Assembly (NCBI GenBank): GCA_963704545.1
Contig: OY969915.1
Location: forward strand, 1,364,001-1,428,000
Origin: VRUE01 sp963704545
GTDB taxonomy: Bacteria; Actinomycetota; Thermoleophilia; Solirubrobacterales; 70-9
Direction of reading: 5' to 3'
Length of the DNA: 64,000 nucleotides
The translations under genes and the position numbers were made by a program. This document shows, piece by piece, positions 51,241-60,108 of this stretch (positions are counted from its first letter, which is position 1; each line of letters starts with the position of its first letter). Below the pieces are notes generated by a model. That model made no database searches, was not told the origin of the DNA, and worked only from the letters and a program-made list of their open reading frames with translations.

Positions 51241-52118
51241 AGGAACTCGTCCAGCAGCGCGTTGAACTTGGCCGGCCGCTCCAGCTGCGGCACGTGACCG
51301 GTCTTCTCGAAGATCTCCAGGCGCGAGTGGGGGATGCGGCGGTTGTAGCTGTGTGCGGCCGCGGAGGAGATGACCCAGTCGTCCGTTCCCCAGACGATCA
51401 TCACCGGGATATCGATCTCTTCCAGCCGGTGGCGGGCGTCGTATTCGATCACCGCGTCGAGCGCGTCGGCGAATCCCTGCGCCGGCAGCCCTGAGGCCAT
51501 CTGCTCCCAGAGCAGCTCCTTGCGCAGCCGCGCCGGGTATCGCATGAAGAGCCGGAACATCGCGTAGCGGGCGCGCCGGCGGGTGACGACCTCCCTGGCC
51601 GCCTCGCCGAACCCCGGTCCGAACGTGCCCCAGGCCTGCGAGGTCGCCCTGCCCCGCTCATGGGGGAGCCATGTGTTGATCAGGCCCGCGGCCGAGACGA
51701 GGACGAGGTGCTGGAAGCGCTCCGGCGCCGAGAGCACCGCCTCGGCGGCGACCAGGCCGCCCATCGAGTTACCGACCAGCGTCGCGTCCCGGTCGATCCC
51801 GAGCTTCTCGCAGAAGTCGTGCAGCAGCTGGCCGTACGCGTGCATGTCTATCGGCCAGGAGGGCATCGGGCTGGCGCCGAAACCGGGCAGGTCGAGCGCG
51901 ATCGCCCTTCGCGTGCGACCGAAGTGGGGCAGGTTCTCCAGCCAGTTCTGCCAGGACCCGGAGATGCCGTGAACGAAGACGATCGGCTCGCCCTCGCCGA
52001 TCTCGGCGTAGTTGACCGTGGCGCCCGGCAGGTCGACCCGGCGCACGTGGGGGCGCCAGTCGATCCGAAGCCATTCGGGATCGGGGTTGCCGTAGTCGTC
52101 GGGTGACTTCTCAGGCAT
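51234..52118 (-). CDS. Alpha/beta-fold hydrolase
   Basis: 294 aa. The nucleophile elbow GNSMGGLVA, oxyanion region VFVHGISGSW, acid in WGTDDWV and His in KTGHVPQLE form a full Ser-Asp-His triad. It resembles C-C bond or ester hydrolases of the MhpC/DhaA-like class, but the substrate cannot be told. It overlaps by 8 bp with the upstream cyclo-ligase-like gene, so the two are co-transcribed. Confidence 0.82.
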   Translation of the reverse strand: MPEKSPDDYGNPDPEWLRIDWRPHVRRVDLPGATVNYAEIGEGEPIVFVHGISGSWQNWLENLPHFGRTRRAIALDLPGFGASPMPSWPIDMHAYGQLLHDFCEKLGIDRDATLVGNSMGGLVAAEAVLSAPERFQHLVLVSAAGLINTWLPHERGRATSQAWGTFGPGFGEAAREVVTRRRARYAMFRLFMRYPARLRKELLWEQMASGLPAQGFADALDAVIEYDARHRLEEIDIPVMIVWGTDDWVISSAAAHSYNRRIPHSRLEIFEKTGHVPQLERPAKFNALLDEFLT

Positions 52119-52848
52119 AGCCCATACGTTCGAGTATGGGTATCTCGCGGATCTGCGGTGGCTGCAGGTGGTCCCAGAGGATGCCGCGCGGCCGCTCGTA
52201 CTGGCGCTCGACCTCGATCACGGCGCGCGGCGTGGCGATCACGTCGACCGGCAGGTCGTGTGAGGTCATCATCAGGTGGCGGTGCAGGACCTGGGTCGGG
52301 TGGACCGTCGTCGCCACCGTGGTGTGGCCGTCGATCTTGCCGGCGTCGATCAGCACGCCGTACTCGAGGTCGGAGTAGCCCCCGCCCTTGCCGACCCGGG
52401 CGCCGCTGAGGTTCACGGCGACCGAGCCGCAGAGCACGAAGTCGATCTCGGGCAGCTCGTCGAGGGCCGTCACGCGCCCGTGTTTGAGCGCCCCCTTGAT
52501 CGTCGCCGCCTCCTTCACCGCGCGTTTGGTGAGCTTCTTCGGGTCGAGGACCCGAAAGGGATGGGGATCGCGCAGGCGCGGCACGGCCATGATCACGACC
52601 TTGCCTTCTTCCAGGGCCATGCGCCGGGCGTAGGTCTGGGGGGAGTCGGGGTTTGCCTTGATCACCTGGGCGCGCTTCCAGAGCCGGTGGCCGGCCAGCT
52701 TCTCTGCCGCCAGCTTCGCCCCGGCGAAATTGGGGATGCGGCCCTCGGCGCCGGGGAAGCGGGACACGCCCTCGCGGTCCATCGCTTTCCAGACCTCCTT
52801 GCGGACGTCGTCCTTGGAGCCCTTGCGGACGTTGGCCTTGGTACTCAT
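52111..52848 (-). CDS. 5-formyltetrahydrofolate cyclo-ligase-family protein
   Basis: 245 aa. The C-terminal GARVGKGGGYSDLEYGVL resembles the phosphate/folate-binding loop of 5-FTHF cyclo-ligases, and the N-terminus shows KDDVRKEVWKAMDREGVSRFP. The length and the middle region fit the longer COG0212/MTHFSD-like branch better than the short YgfA type, so activity on 5-formyl-THF is likely but not certain. Divergent from the L,D-transpeptidase gene. TATCGT lies 11 nt before its ATG. Confidence 0.78.
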   Translation of the reverse strand: MSTKANVRKGSKDDVRKEVWKAMDREGVSRFPGAEGRIPNFAGAKLAAEKLAGHRLWKRAQVIKANPDSPQTYARRMALEEGKVVIMAVPRLRDPHPFRVLDPKKLTKRAVKEAATIKGALKHGRVTALDELPEIDFVLCGSVAVNLSGARVGKGGGYSDLEYGVLIDAGKIDGHTTVATTVHPTQVLHRHLMMTSHDLPVDVIATPRAVIEVERQYERPRGILWDHLQPPQIREIPILERMGYA

Positions 52849-52905
52849 CGGTCACCGCAACGATATCCGCCATGACGACCGGATCGTGTGCCTAAACTCT
52901 CCACA

Positions 52906-53943
52906 GTGGGTCGCAAAAGCAAAATTGCGATCGTCGCGATCCTGGCTCTGCTCGTTCTCTGCGTCTCCGTCGGCTACGCCTACGACACCACGCAGCAGGA
53001 CGAGATCGCCGACGGTGTGACGGTCGCCGGTGTCGACGTCGGCGGCATGGACGCCGAGGAAGCGAAGCGGGCGGTGCGCGTACAGCTGCTGCGCCCCCTG
53101 CGCCACTCGATTCGCGTCGGCTACGACGGCGATAGCTGGGAGCTCCCCGGCGAGACCCTCAAGGTCCACGCCGATCTCGACGTCGCGGTCGAAGAAGCGC
53201 TCGAGGACAGTCGCGAGGGCGGGCTTCCGGGTCGGCTGGTGCGCTACGTGACCGGTGGCGACGTCGAAGAGCGGATCGGTGCCGACATCACCTATTCCCA
53301 GCGCGCGATCAACCGCTTCGTGCGTCGCGTCGCGGCCGCCGTCAACCGCGAGGCCGAGGACGCGACGGTCGAACCCAGCGCCGAATCGCTTGTCGTGGTC
53401 AAGGCGCAGAACGGGCGCAAGCTGCGCGACAACCTGCTCACCCGCCAGCTGCAGGCCGCCGTCCTCAACGCGGACGCCGACCACACGATCGCCGCCCGCA
53501 CCCACTACACGAAACCCGAGGTGACGACGCGGGAAGTTGCTGGCGCCTACCCGTCCTACCTGACGCTCGACCGCGGCACCTACACGCTCCGCCTCTGGGA
53601 AGACCTGAAGCTGGCCAAGACCTACACGGTGGCGGTCGGCCAGGAAGGGCTCGAAACGCCGGAAGGCCTCTACTCGATCCAGGAAAAGGAAGAAAACCCG
53701 ACCTGGCACGTGCCCGAATCGGACTGGGCCGGGAGCCTCGCCGGCCAGGACATCCCGCCGGGCCCCTCCAACCCGATCAAGGCGCGCTGGATGGGGATCT
53801 ACGAAGGCGCCGGCATCCACGGCACCGAAGAGACCTACTCGCTGGGCTCGGCGGCCTCGCACGGCTGCGTGCGGATGGCGATTCCAGACGTGGAAGAACT
53901 GTATGACCGCGTCGAAGTCGGGACACCCATATTTATTGGGTAG
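52906..53943 (+). CDS. L,D-transpeptidase (YkuD) with peptidoglycan-binding-like domain
   Basis: 345 aa. An N-terminal membrane anchor or signal (KIAIVAILALLVLCVSVGYA, about 6-25) is followed by a VanW/PG_binding_4-like region (GVTVAGVDVGGMDAEEAKRA) and a C-terminal YkuD domain with GIHGTEE and the catalytic SHGCVRM. It would crosslink peptidoglycan by 3-3 bonds or attach proteins outside the membrane. GTG 52906 lies 7 nt after TAAACT (52893-52898); an upstream GTG at 52888 precedes that box. Confidence 0.88.
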   Translation: MGRKSKIAIVAILALLVLCVSVGYAYDTTQQDEIADGVTVAGVDVGGMDAEEAKRAVRVQLLRPLRHSIRVGYDGDSWELPGETLKVHADLDVAVEEALEDSREGGLPGRLVRYVTGGDVEERIGADITYSQRAINRFVRRVAAAVNREAEDATVEPSAESLVVVKAQNGRKLRDNLLTRQLQAAVLNADADHTIAARTHYTKPEVTTREVAGAYPSYLTLDRGTYTLRLWEDLKLAKTYTVAVGQEGLETPEGLYSIQEKEENPTWHVPESDWAGSLAGQDIPPGPSNPIKARWMGIYEGAGIHGTEETYSLGSAASHGCVRMAIPDVEELYDRVEVGTPIFIG

Positions 53944-53956
53944 CGGACGCTGCAAA

Positions 53957-54035
53957 CCGGCGCATCTCTGCGTCCTCGGTCGCTCGCGTGCAGAGCACGC
54001 CACGCTCCCTGCGTCCTTGACCTGCTTGGTTTTCG
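53957..54035 (+). repeat. Family-A repeat, copy 5
   Basis: CCGGCGCATCTCTGCGTCC starts the core, with an inner GCGTG-CAGAG-CACGC hairpin and CTCCCTGCGTCCTTGACC, then CTGCTTGG. It is nearly identical to copy 4 in the opposite orientation 2.8 kb away. It lies between the L,D-transpeptidase and xer genes, so it may also end transcription. Confidence 0.82.
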
Positions 54036-54079
54036 CGCCCGTTCGCAGGACGTGAAGAGAAAGAGCCGAATTCGGTTCT

Positions 54080-54961
54080 GTGGACTGGGTAGAGGCATTG
54101 GCTGCGTATGACCGCGACTTGAGGGGGCGCGGCATGGCCGAGCGCACCCGGCGGGCCTATGGCGTCGACCTCGGGCAGTTCGTCGAGTGGGCGGGGGATC
54201 GCGCCCCGGGAGACATTCGCCACCGCGACGTGCGCCGCTACGCCGCCGGCCTCTCCTCGGAGGGAATGGCACCGGCGACGGTCGCCCGCAAGCTGGCGGC
54301 GATCCGCGGCCTCTTCGACTTCCTCGTCCGCACCGAGCGGGTCGGCCAGAACCCCGCCGACCTCGTCTCCAGCCCGAAGCGCGAAGAGAAGCTTCCGCGG
54401 GTGCTCTCGGCCGCGCAGGTCCGCGACCTGCTGGAGCGGATTCCCGCCCGCACTCCGCTGGAGCTGCGTGACAGGGCGATGCTCGAGCTGGCCTATTCCT
54501 GTGGCCTGCGCTGCGAGGAGATCGTCAACCTCGACGTCGGCGCGCTCGACTTCGAGACCGAGCAGCTGCGCGTGCTCGGCAAGGGGTCCAAGGAGCGCCT
54601 CCTGCCGGTCGGCGAGCCCGCCCAGCAGGCCCTGCGGCGCTACACCGAACGCGGTCGCCACGCCCTCGCCTCCGACCCGCGCGAGTCCGCGCTCTTCCTC
54701 TCCAAGAGCGGCCGGCGACTCTCCAACTCCGACGTCACCCGCCGTCTCGGGCTCTGGGTTCGCGAGGCCGCGCTGGCCGCCGGGGTCTCGCCCCACTCGC
54801 TGCGGCACAGCTTCGCGACGCACCTGCTGGAGGGCGGTGCCGACCTGCGGACGATCCAGGAGCTGCTCGGCCACGCCTCGATCTCGACCACACAGGTCTA
54901 CACTCGCGTCGATGCCGCCCGCCTGCGCGACGCGTACGCCGCGACCCATCCGCGGGCATGA
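54080..54961 (+). CDS. Tyrosine site-specific recombinase XerC/XerD
   Basis: 293 aa. An N-terminal SAM-like core-binding domain (to about 100) precedes the catalytic domain with Arg in SCGLRCEEI, Lys in GKGSKERLLP, HSLRHSFATHLLEGG, LLGHASISTTQVY and the nucleophile Tyr in the last motif. It would resolve chromosome dimers at dif. Its place next to whiG near dprA agrees with the chromosomal recombinase; it cannot be told whether it is XerC or XerD. Confidence 0.9.
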   Translation: MDWVEALAAYDRDLRGRGMAERTRRAYGVDLGQFVEWAGDRAPGDIRHRDVRRYAAGLSSEGMAPATVARKLAAIRGLFDFLVRTERVGQNPADLVSSPKREEKLPRVLSAAQVRDLLERIPARTPLELRDRAMLELAYSCGLRCEEIVNLDVGALDFETEQLRVLGKGSKERLLPVGEPAQQALRRYTERGRHALASDPRESALFLSKSGRRLSNSDVTRRLGLWVREAALAAGVSPHSLRHSFATHLLEGGADLRTIQELLGHASISTTQVYTRVDAARLRDAYAATHPRA

Positions 54962-55004
54962 TCGGCAATAACCCGTCAGCGACTCTAGAATCACGGCCGG
55001 AGCC

Positions 55005-55778
55005 ATGGAAACAGGGGTAAAAGAGGTTGAGCTTCGCGATCTTTGGCGCCGCTACAAGGGCGAAGGGGACGCCACCGCCCGCGAGCGCCTGGTCGTCGCC
55101 TACTCGCCGATGGTCAAGTTCGTCGCCGGCCGCCTCGGGGCCGGGCTGCCTTCCCACGTCGACGACGCCGACCTGATCTCCTACGGCCTGATGGGCCTGA
55201 TCGGCGCGATCGAGCGCTTCGAGCCCGAGCGCGGGATCAAGTTCGAGACCTTCGCGATGACCCGGATCCGCGGCGCGATCATCGACGAGCTGCGCTCGCT
55301 CGACTGGGTCCCCCGCTCGGTGCGCTCGCGCGCCCGCGAGATCGAGGCGGCGCAGGCAGGGCTCGAGCACGAACTGCAGCGGGCCCCGACGGAGGCCGAG
55401 CTGGCCGACAAGCTCAAGATCAGCGAGGACGAACTGCAGACCTCGCTGCTGGAGATCGCCAACTCCTCGGTCTATGCGCTCGACGAGCTGTGGACGGTCT
55501 CGGACTCCTCCGGCGACCAGGTCTCGCTGCTCGACACGATCTCCGACCCCCGTGCAGAGGACCCGCAGGAGTCGCTTGCGAGCAGCGAGATCAAGGACCG
55601 CCTGACCGAGGCGATCGCCTCGCTGCCCGAGCGCGAGCAGCTCGTGGTCGCGCTCTACTACTACGAGAGCCTCACCCTGCGCGAGATCGGCGAGGTCCTG
55701 GGCGTGACCGAGTCGCGCGTCTCCCAGCTGCACACCAAGGCAGTGATGCGACTCAAGTCCGGCCTCCAGGCCGTATAG
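55005..55778 (+). CDS. whiG: RNA polymerase sigma factor, FliA/WhiG type
   Basis: 257 aa. Region 2 (about 60-105) shows LISYGLMGLIGAIERFEP and FETFAMTRIRGAIIDELRS. Region 3 is PTEAELADKLKISEDEL, and region 4 (about 205-250) is LPEREQLVVALYYYE with the HTH GEVLGVTESRVSQLHTKA. This group controls flagella (FliA) or sporulation (WhiG); the xer-whiG context is as in Streptomyces. No flagellar genes are in the window. TAGAAT (54986-54991) lies 13 nt before the ATG. Confidence 0.88.
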   Translation: METGVKEVELRDLWRRYKGEGDATARERLVVAYSPMVKFVAGRLGAGLPSHVDDADLISYGLMGLIGAIERFEPERGIKFETFAMTRIRGAIIDELRSLDWVPRSVRSRAREIEAAQAGLEHELQRAPTEAELADKLKISEDELQTSLLEIANSSVYALDELWTVSDSSGDQVSLLDTISDPRAEDPQESLASSEIKDRLTEAIASLPEREQLVVALYYYESLTLREIGEVLGVTESRVSQLHTKAVMRLKSGLQAV

Positions 55779-55800
55779 CCAGTCCCGTTGGGGTTTGGGG

Positions 55801-55938
55801 GGAGCCTGGCCGTCCTCCAGGCGAATTGAGCACCGCGCGTGAGCGCGGTGCAACCAGGAGCGCGGCCTGCGGCCGCGCAAGCACCGGATTGCATTTCCGC
55901 CCGCTTCGCGACATTCGCCTGGAGGACGGCCAGGCTCC
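55801..55938. repeat. Family-B long palindrome, copy 4
   Basis: Perfect 25-bp arms, 55801-55825 (GGAGCCTGGCCGTCCTCCAG...) and 55914-55938. The interior is almost the same as copy 1 at 7.2 kb: GCGAATTGAGCACC, ACCAGGAGCGCGGCCTGCGG, CGCAAGCACCGGATTGCATT and CGCTTCGCGACATTCGC. The arms are unrelated to copy 1 beyond the last CCAGGCGAA. It fills most of the 301-bp gap between whiG and the EF-G2 gene. Confidence 0.87.
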
Positions 55939-56079
55939 TCTCGACACGTCGCCGAGAAACGCCCGAGCTGTGAAGCTGGCTCCAAGGTTCCCAAGCTTTC
56001 CCAAAGAGCTTGGGGTGGCCGACCACGGCCCTCCGCCCGACCGCTTGAATTGCGCTGCGCCGGGTGTACCTTCATTTGC

Positions 56080-58146
56080 GTGCCTCACAAGGCTGCAGAC
56101 CGGATTCGAAACGTCGCTTTGATAGGGCACCGGGGCTGCGGCAAGACGAGCCTGCACGAGGCGATGCTGTTCGAGGCGGGGGCGGTCGGCCGCCTGGGGA
56201 ACGTGACCGACGGCTCCACCGTCTCCGACCACGAGCCCGACGAGCAGGAGCGGGCGATGTCGATCAACGCCGCCGTCGCCTGCTTCGAGCACGGTGGGCG
56301 CGAGATCAACCTGATCGACACGCCCGGGGAGCCGAGCTTCGTCGCCGACGCGATCGCGGCGCTGCGGGTCGCGGACGCGGCCGTGGTCGTCGTCAACGCG
56401 GTGATGGGAGTCGAGGTCCACACCGAGCGGCTCTGGCGCCGCGCCGATTCCGAGGGCCTGGCCAGGCTCGTCTTCGTCAACATGCTTGATCGCGAGCGGG
56501 CCGACTTCTTTCGCGCTCTGGACTCGCTGAAGGCTTCATTCGGCCCCCACGTGGTCGCCACCGAGATCCCGATCGGCGCCGAGCAGGCGCTCCGCGGCGT
56601 CGTCGACCTGATCGACCTGAAGGCGTTCGTCTACGAGGGGACGGGACCGAATGCTGCCGAGGAGGTCGAGATCCCGGCCGAGCTGCGCGAGCAGGCCGAG
56701 GAGTTCCGCGAGAACTTGATGGACGAGGTGGCGGAGAACTCCGACGAGCTGATGGAGCGCTACCTGGAGGGCGAGGAGATAGACCACGACGAGATCGTGC
56801 GCGTGCTGAAGCAGGGGGTGACCGACGGCCGGATCTTCCCCGTCACCTGCGGGGTGGCGACGCGCAACCTCGGCACCGGCCGGCTGCTCGAGGCGCTGGT
56901 CGAGGACCTGCCCTCGCCGGCGATGCGCGGCGCGGTGGCCGCGCGGGGAGCGGACGGCGGGGAGATCGAGATCGAGCCCGACGAGGACGGTCCGCTTGTC
57001 GCCTACGTCTTCAAGACCCTCGCCGACCCCTACACCGGTCGCGTCAACCTCTTCCGCGTCTACCGCGGGACGCTGCGTTCCGACACGCACGCGGTCAACG
57101 TCAGGGGCGGTCAGAAGGAGCGGATCGGCCAGCTCGGCCAGCTGCTCGGCAAGGAGTTGAGGCCGGCCTCGGAGCTGGGGGCGGGCGACATCGGCGCGGT
57201 CGCCAAGCTGAAGGAGACCCGCGCCGGCGACGTGCTCTGCACCGGTCAGGAGGAGATCTCCTTCGCGCCGCTCGACCTTCCCAACCCGGTGATGGCGTTC
57301 GCCTACGAGCCCAAGTCCAAGGGGGACGAGGAGAAGGCCGCGGCGGCGGTGCGCCGGCTGACCGAGGAGGACCCGACGCTCGACGTCCACCGCGACGCCC
57401 AGACCGGCGAGCAGATCATCGCCGGCCTCACCCAGATCCACGTCGAGGTGATGGTCGAGCGGATGAAGCGGCGCTTCGGGGTCGAGATCGAGCTGCACCC
57501 GCCGCGCGTGCCCTACCAGGAGTCGATCCGCCGTCCCGCCAGCGCTCACGCCCGCTTCAAGAAGCAGTCGGGTGGGCGCGGGCAGTTCGCCGACTGCCAG
57601 ATCGAGATCGAGCCGGCTGGCGACGGTACCGAGCTGGACTTCGTCAACAAGATCAAGGGCGCGGCGATCCCGGGCAGCTTCATCCCGGCGGTGGAGAAGG
57701 GGGTGGAGGAGGCGATGGCGCACGGCACGGTCGCCGGCTACCCGGTGAAGGGGGTGCGGGTGCGGCTCGTCGACGGCAAGCATCACGACGTCGACTCCTC
57801 GGAGATGGCCTTCAAGATCGCCGGCGCGATGGCCTTCAAGGAGGCGATGGAAGCGGCGGACCCGGTACTGCTGGAGCCGATCGTGCGGCTCGCGGTCAAC
57901 TGCCCCGAGGACGTCGTCGGCGACGTGATCGGCGACCTCAACTCGCGCCGCGGCCACCCGCTGGGGATGGAGCCAAAGGGCGGGATGACCGAGGTGAAGG
58001 CGGAGGTGCCGATGGCCGAGGTGCTCGACTACGCGCCCGACCTGCGCTCGATCAGCGGCGGACGGGCGGATTTCGAGGTCGAGTTCGACCGCTACCAGGA
58101 GGTCCCCGCGCACCTGGCCGAAAGAGTCGTCTCAGCCGCCGGCTGA
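56080..58146 (+). CDS. Elongation factor G-like GTPase (EF-G2 type)
   Basis: 688 aa with the five-domain EF-G layout: G domain, domain II (YVFKTLADPYTGRVNLFRV), III, IV (SGGRGQFADCQIEIEP) and V (PMAEVLDYAPDLRSISGG). The P-loop is GHRGCGKTSL instead of GHIDHGKT, and the G4 motif is weak (FVNMLDRER), as in non-canonical EF-G2 paralogs that may lack translocation function. Standard fusA next to rpsG is not here. GTG 56080 lies 7 nt after TACCTT (56067-56072). Confidence 0.88.
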   Translation: MPHKAADRIRNVALIGHRGCGKTSLHEAMLFEAGAVGRLGNVTDGSTVSDHEPDEQERAMSINAAVACFEHGGREINLIDTPGEPSFVADAIAALRVADAAVVVVNAVMGVEVHTERLWRRADSEGLARLVFVNMLDRERADFFRALDSLKASFGPHVVATEIPIGAEQALRGVVDLIDLKAFVYEGTGPNAAEEVEIPAELREQAEEFRENLMDEVAENSDELMERYLEGEEIDHDEIVRVLKQGVTDGRIFPVTCGVATRNLGTGRLLEALVEDLPSPAMRGAVAARGADGGEIEIEPDEDGPLVAYVFKTLADPYTGRVNLFRVYRGTLRSDTHAVNVRGGQKERIGQLGQLLGKELRPASELGAGDIGAVAKLKETRAGDVLCTGQEEISFAPLDLPNPVMAFAYEPKSKGDEEKAAAAVRRLTEEDPTLDVHRDAQTGEQIIAGLTQIHVEVMVERMKRRFGVEIELHPPRVPYQESIRRPASAHARFKKQSGGRGQFADCQIEIEPAGDGTELDFVNKIKGAAIPGSFIPAVEKGVEEAMAHGTVAGYPVKGVRVRLVDGKHHDVDSSEMAFKIAGAMAFKEAMEAADPVLLEPIVRLAVNCPEDVVGDVIGDLNSRRGHPLGMEPKGGMTEVKAEVPMAEVLDYAPDLRSISGGRADFEVEFDRYQEVPAHLAERVVSAAG

Positions 58147-58184
58147 ACCACGTCGCACGTTGTCCGGTGAACTAGCTTTCAGGC

Positions 58185-58607
58185 GTGAGCATCTACCAGC
58201 GCGACCCAGCCGCTCCGGGGGCGAACGTGAGGCGGCGGCAGGTGGAAGCACCCGGCAGCCCACTCGAGCGCGCGGTCGTCCGCTTCAACGAGAGCGATGC
58301 CGCCCGCACCGTGGCCGGCCTGACGCGCAGCCTGGGCCAGCCCTCGGTCTCCGTCGGTGCCGCCGCGGGCTCGCCGAGCGAGGTGCGGATCACCGTCGCC
58401 TGGGACCTCTGCTGGTACCAGTGGGGCGTCGACGTCAGCGAGGCGCGCCGGCCGGTGGAGGAGATCGCCAGGGGCGAGGACATCGAGCAGCTCGACCGCT
58501 CCGCACGTCACTGGAACGCGAGCCTGGGCGAGGACGCCTGCGTGGTCTTCGGCACGGCCGGCTCCCCGGTGCGCCGCCGCCGCATGGGTTGGCTGAGGCG
58601 CCGGTGA
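58185..58607 (+). CDS. Hypothetical protein, 140 aa
   Basis: Soluble alpha/beta protein with a basic, disordered-looking first 25 residues and a basic C-terminus (PVRRRRMGWLRRR). A middle stretch (VRITVAWDLCWYQWGVDVSE) is rich in aromatics. No family is recognised. TAGCTT (58173-58178) lies 6 nt before GTG 58185, so it heads its own leaderless transcript. Its stop overlaps the RNase HI start (GTGA), which suggests a shared operon and possibly a related nucleic-acid role. Confidence 0.7.
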   Translation: MSIYQRDPAAPGANVRRRQVEAPGSPLERAVVRFNESDAARTVAGLTRSLGQPSVSVGAAAGSPSEVRITVAWDLCWYQWGVDVSEARRPVEEIARGEDIEQLDRSARHWNASLGEDACVVFGTAGSPVRRRRMGWLRRR

Positions 58608-58999
58608 AGGTCGTCGTCAACGTCGACGGCGGCGCTCGCGGCAACCCCGGGCCGGCCGCGATCGCCGCGGTCGTCCAGGACGCCGGCGGCGCGGTGCTCG
58701 AGGAGCGCGGCGAGCGGATCGGCCGCGCGACCAACAACGTCGCCGAGTACAAGGCGCTGCTGCTCGGGATCGAGCGCGCCGCGGCCCTCGGCGCCGGAGA
58801 GCTGGAGCTCGTCGGCGACTCCGAGCTCGTCGTCAAGCAGGTCAAGGGCGAGTACAAGGTCAAGGACGCGACGATGCGGGAACTGCACGCCCAGGTGAAG
58901 GCGGCGCTGCGCGACTTCGAGAGCTGGTCGATCCGTCACGTGCGCCGCGAGCACAACGCCGAGGCCGATCGCCTCGTCAACGCCGCACTCGATGACTGA
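58604..58999 (+). CDS. rnhA: Ribonuclease HI (RNase H1-like)
   Basis: 131 aa. Catalytic residues are in NVDGGARGNPGP (Asp), NNVAEYKALLLGI (Glu), VGDSELVVKQVKGEYKVKD (Asp) and REHNAEADRLVN (Asp). This short form lacking the basic protrusion resembles the archaeal/actinobacterial RNase HI group. It is coupled by GTGA to the upstream hypothetical gene and overlaps the VOC gene by 8 bp. A second RNase HI gene lies 1.1 kb downstream beyond the tRNA. Confidence 0.9.
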   Translation: MKVVVNVDGGARGNPGPAAIAAVVQDAGGAVLEERGERIGRATNNVAEYKALLLGIERAAALGAGELELVGDSELVVKQVKGEYKVKDATMRELHAQVKAALRDFESWSIRHVRREHNAEADRLVNAALDD

Positions 59000-59483
59000 G
59001 CCGATCGATCCCGGCGCCGACATCGGCCACGTCCACCTGAAGGTGGCCGACCTCGACCGCTCACTCGACTTCTACTGCGGCGTCCTCGGCTTCGAGCTGC
59101 AGCAGCGCCTCGGCGACGAGGCGGCCTTCGTCTCCGCCGGCGGCTACCACCACCACATCGGCCTCAACACCTGGCACTCGAAAGGCGGCTCGCCTCCGCC
59201 GCCGGGCTCGACCGGCCTCTTCCACTTCGCGATCCGCTACCCGACCCGCGCCGCGCTCGCCGACGCGCTCGACCGGCTTCGCCAGGCCGGGGTGGACCTC
59301 AGCGGTGCCTCCGACCACGGCGTCAGCGAGGCGCTCTACCTGGGCGACCCCGACGGCAACGGCATCGAGCTCTACTGGGACCGGCCCAGGGAGGAGTGGC
59401 CGGCGCCGCAGCCCGGCCAGAAGGTCGAGATGTACACGCGGCCGCTGGACCTGAAGGACCTGTTGGCGGACCTAGAGGGCTAG
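58992..59483 (+). CDS. VOC-family (glyoxalase/dioxygenase-like) protein
   Basis: 163 aa, a bidomain betaalphabetabetabeta fold. The metal site is suggested by GHVHLKVADLDRSLDFYCGV (His), GLFHFAIRYP (His) and DPDGNGIELYWDRP (Glu). The YHHHIGLNTWHS stretch is typical of CatE-like catechol-2,3-dioxygenase or fosfomycin-resistance relatives. The substrate is unknown. Overlaps rnhA at its start and, by four bases, the convergent small secreted protein gene. Confidence 0.8.
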   Translation: MTEPIDPGADIGHVHLKVADLDRSLDFYCGVLGFELQQRLGDEAAFVSAGGYHHHIGLNTWHSKGGSPPPPGSTGLFHFAIRYPTRAALADALDRLRQAGVDLSGASDHGVSEALYLGDPDGNGIELYWDRPREEWPAPQPGQKVEMYTRPLDLKDLLADLEG

Positions 59484-59698
59484 GAGCCGAGGATCGCGCC
59501 GACCAGGTTCGCCTTGAAGGGCTCGGTGCCTTCCTCGAAGACGAAGTTGGATGTGCACTGAGCACCTTCGGTGAAGACCTGAACTCCCGGATGGACGGTC
59601 GCCTGCCCTGGGGGTGCCCATGCCGAGACGACGGAGGGAGGGACCGCCGCGACAACGAGCACCCCGAACAACGCAACGAGGGCCTTTGCCTTGAACAT
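59480..59698 (-). CDS. Small secreted protein, fragment of a chymotrypsin-like protease N-terminus
   Basis: 72 aa with a clear signal peptide (MFKAKALVALFGVLVVAAVP, cleavage probably after PSVVSA). The mature part, VHPGVQVFTEGAQCTSNFVF, resembles the start of actinobacterial trypsin-like serine proteases, but it stops about 20 residues later, with no His, Asp or Ser of a triad. A strong Shine-Dalgarno (AGAGGAGG) precedes the ATG. It is either a truncated remnant or a short peptide on its own. It lies directly before the tRNA-Gly gene. Confidence 0.5.
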   Translation of the reverse strand: MFKAKALVALFGVLVVAAVPPSVVSAWAPPGQATVHPGVQVFTEGAQCTSNFVFEEGTEPFKANLVGAILGS

Positions 59699-59830
59699 GC
59701 TGAGCCTCCTCTTTGTGCCGAGCCGGCGACCGTCCACCGGGACTGCAAGCAGACTACCAAATATTGAGTAGCGACTCGTCGGCCGAGATCGCAAGCGGCT
59801 CCGCGTTCCACAGCTATACTCGCCATCCGC

Positions 59831-59904
59831 GCGGCTGTAGCTCAGCTGGCTAGAGCGTCTGCTTGCCATGCAGAAGGTCGTGGGTTCGAATCCCATCAGC
59901 CGCT
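59831..59904 (+). tRNA. tRNA-Gly (anticodon GCC)
   Basis: A complete cloverleaf: acceptor stem GCGGCTG with CAGCCGC, D arm GCTCAGCTGGCTAGAGC, anticodon stem TCTGC/GCAGA with loop TTGCCAT (anticodon GCC at 59865-59867), T arm GTGGG-TTCGAAT-CCCAT, and discriminator T at 59904. CCA is not encoded. TATACT (59815-59820) is the likely -10. It is the probable integration site of the mobile element that follows. Confidence 0.97.
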
Positions 59905-59910
59905 CTAAGG

Positions 59911-59936
59911 AAAAGCCCCGCTCCGGCGGGGCTTTT
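59911..59936 (+). terminator. Intrinsic terminator of tRNA-Gly
   Basis: AAAAGCCCCGC - TCCG - GCGGGGCTTTT: an 11-bp perfect stem (including A-T pairs) with a tetraloop and T-run, 7 nt after the tRNA. This is the clearest intrinsic terminator in the window. Confidence 0.93.
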
Positions 59937-60108
59937 CTGTGTCCGGGCGGCGGCTATGCAACCGCCCCGACTTCTTGACTTCCGCCCTCGCTGCCCATTG
60001 CTGCCCAATCAGATGGCGCGATTTACCTCGTTTACCCTGCCTCAGCATGCAGGAGGACGCACCCAAGAGTCGCGCCTGAGGTCAGGCCCGTGGGATGCTC
60101 CCCAGGTG

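Noticed and set aside
54080..54961. Mobile-element integrase identity for the recombinase next to whiG
   Set aside because: It lacks the arm-binding N-terminal domain, has the length and motifs of chromosomal XerC/D, and lies in a conserved housekeeping context.
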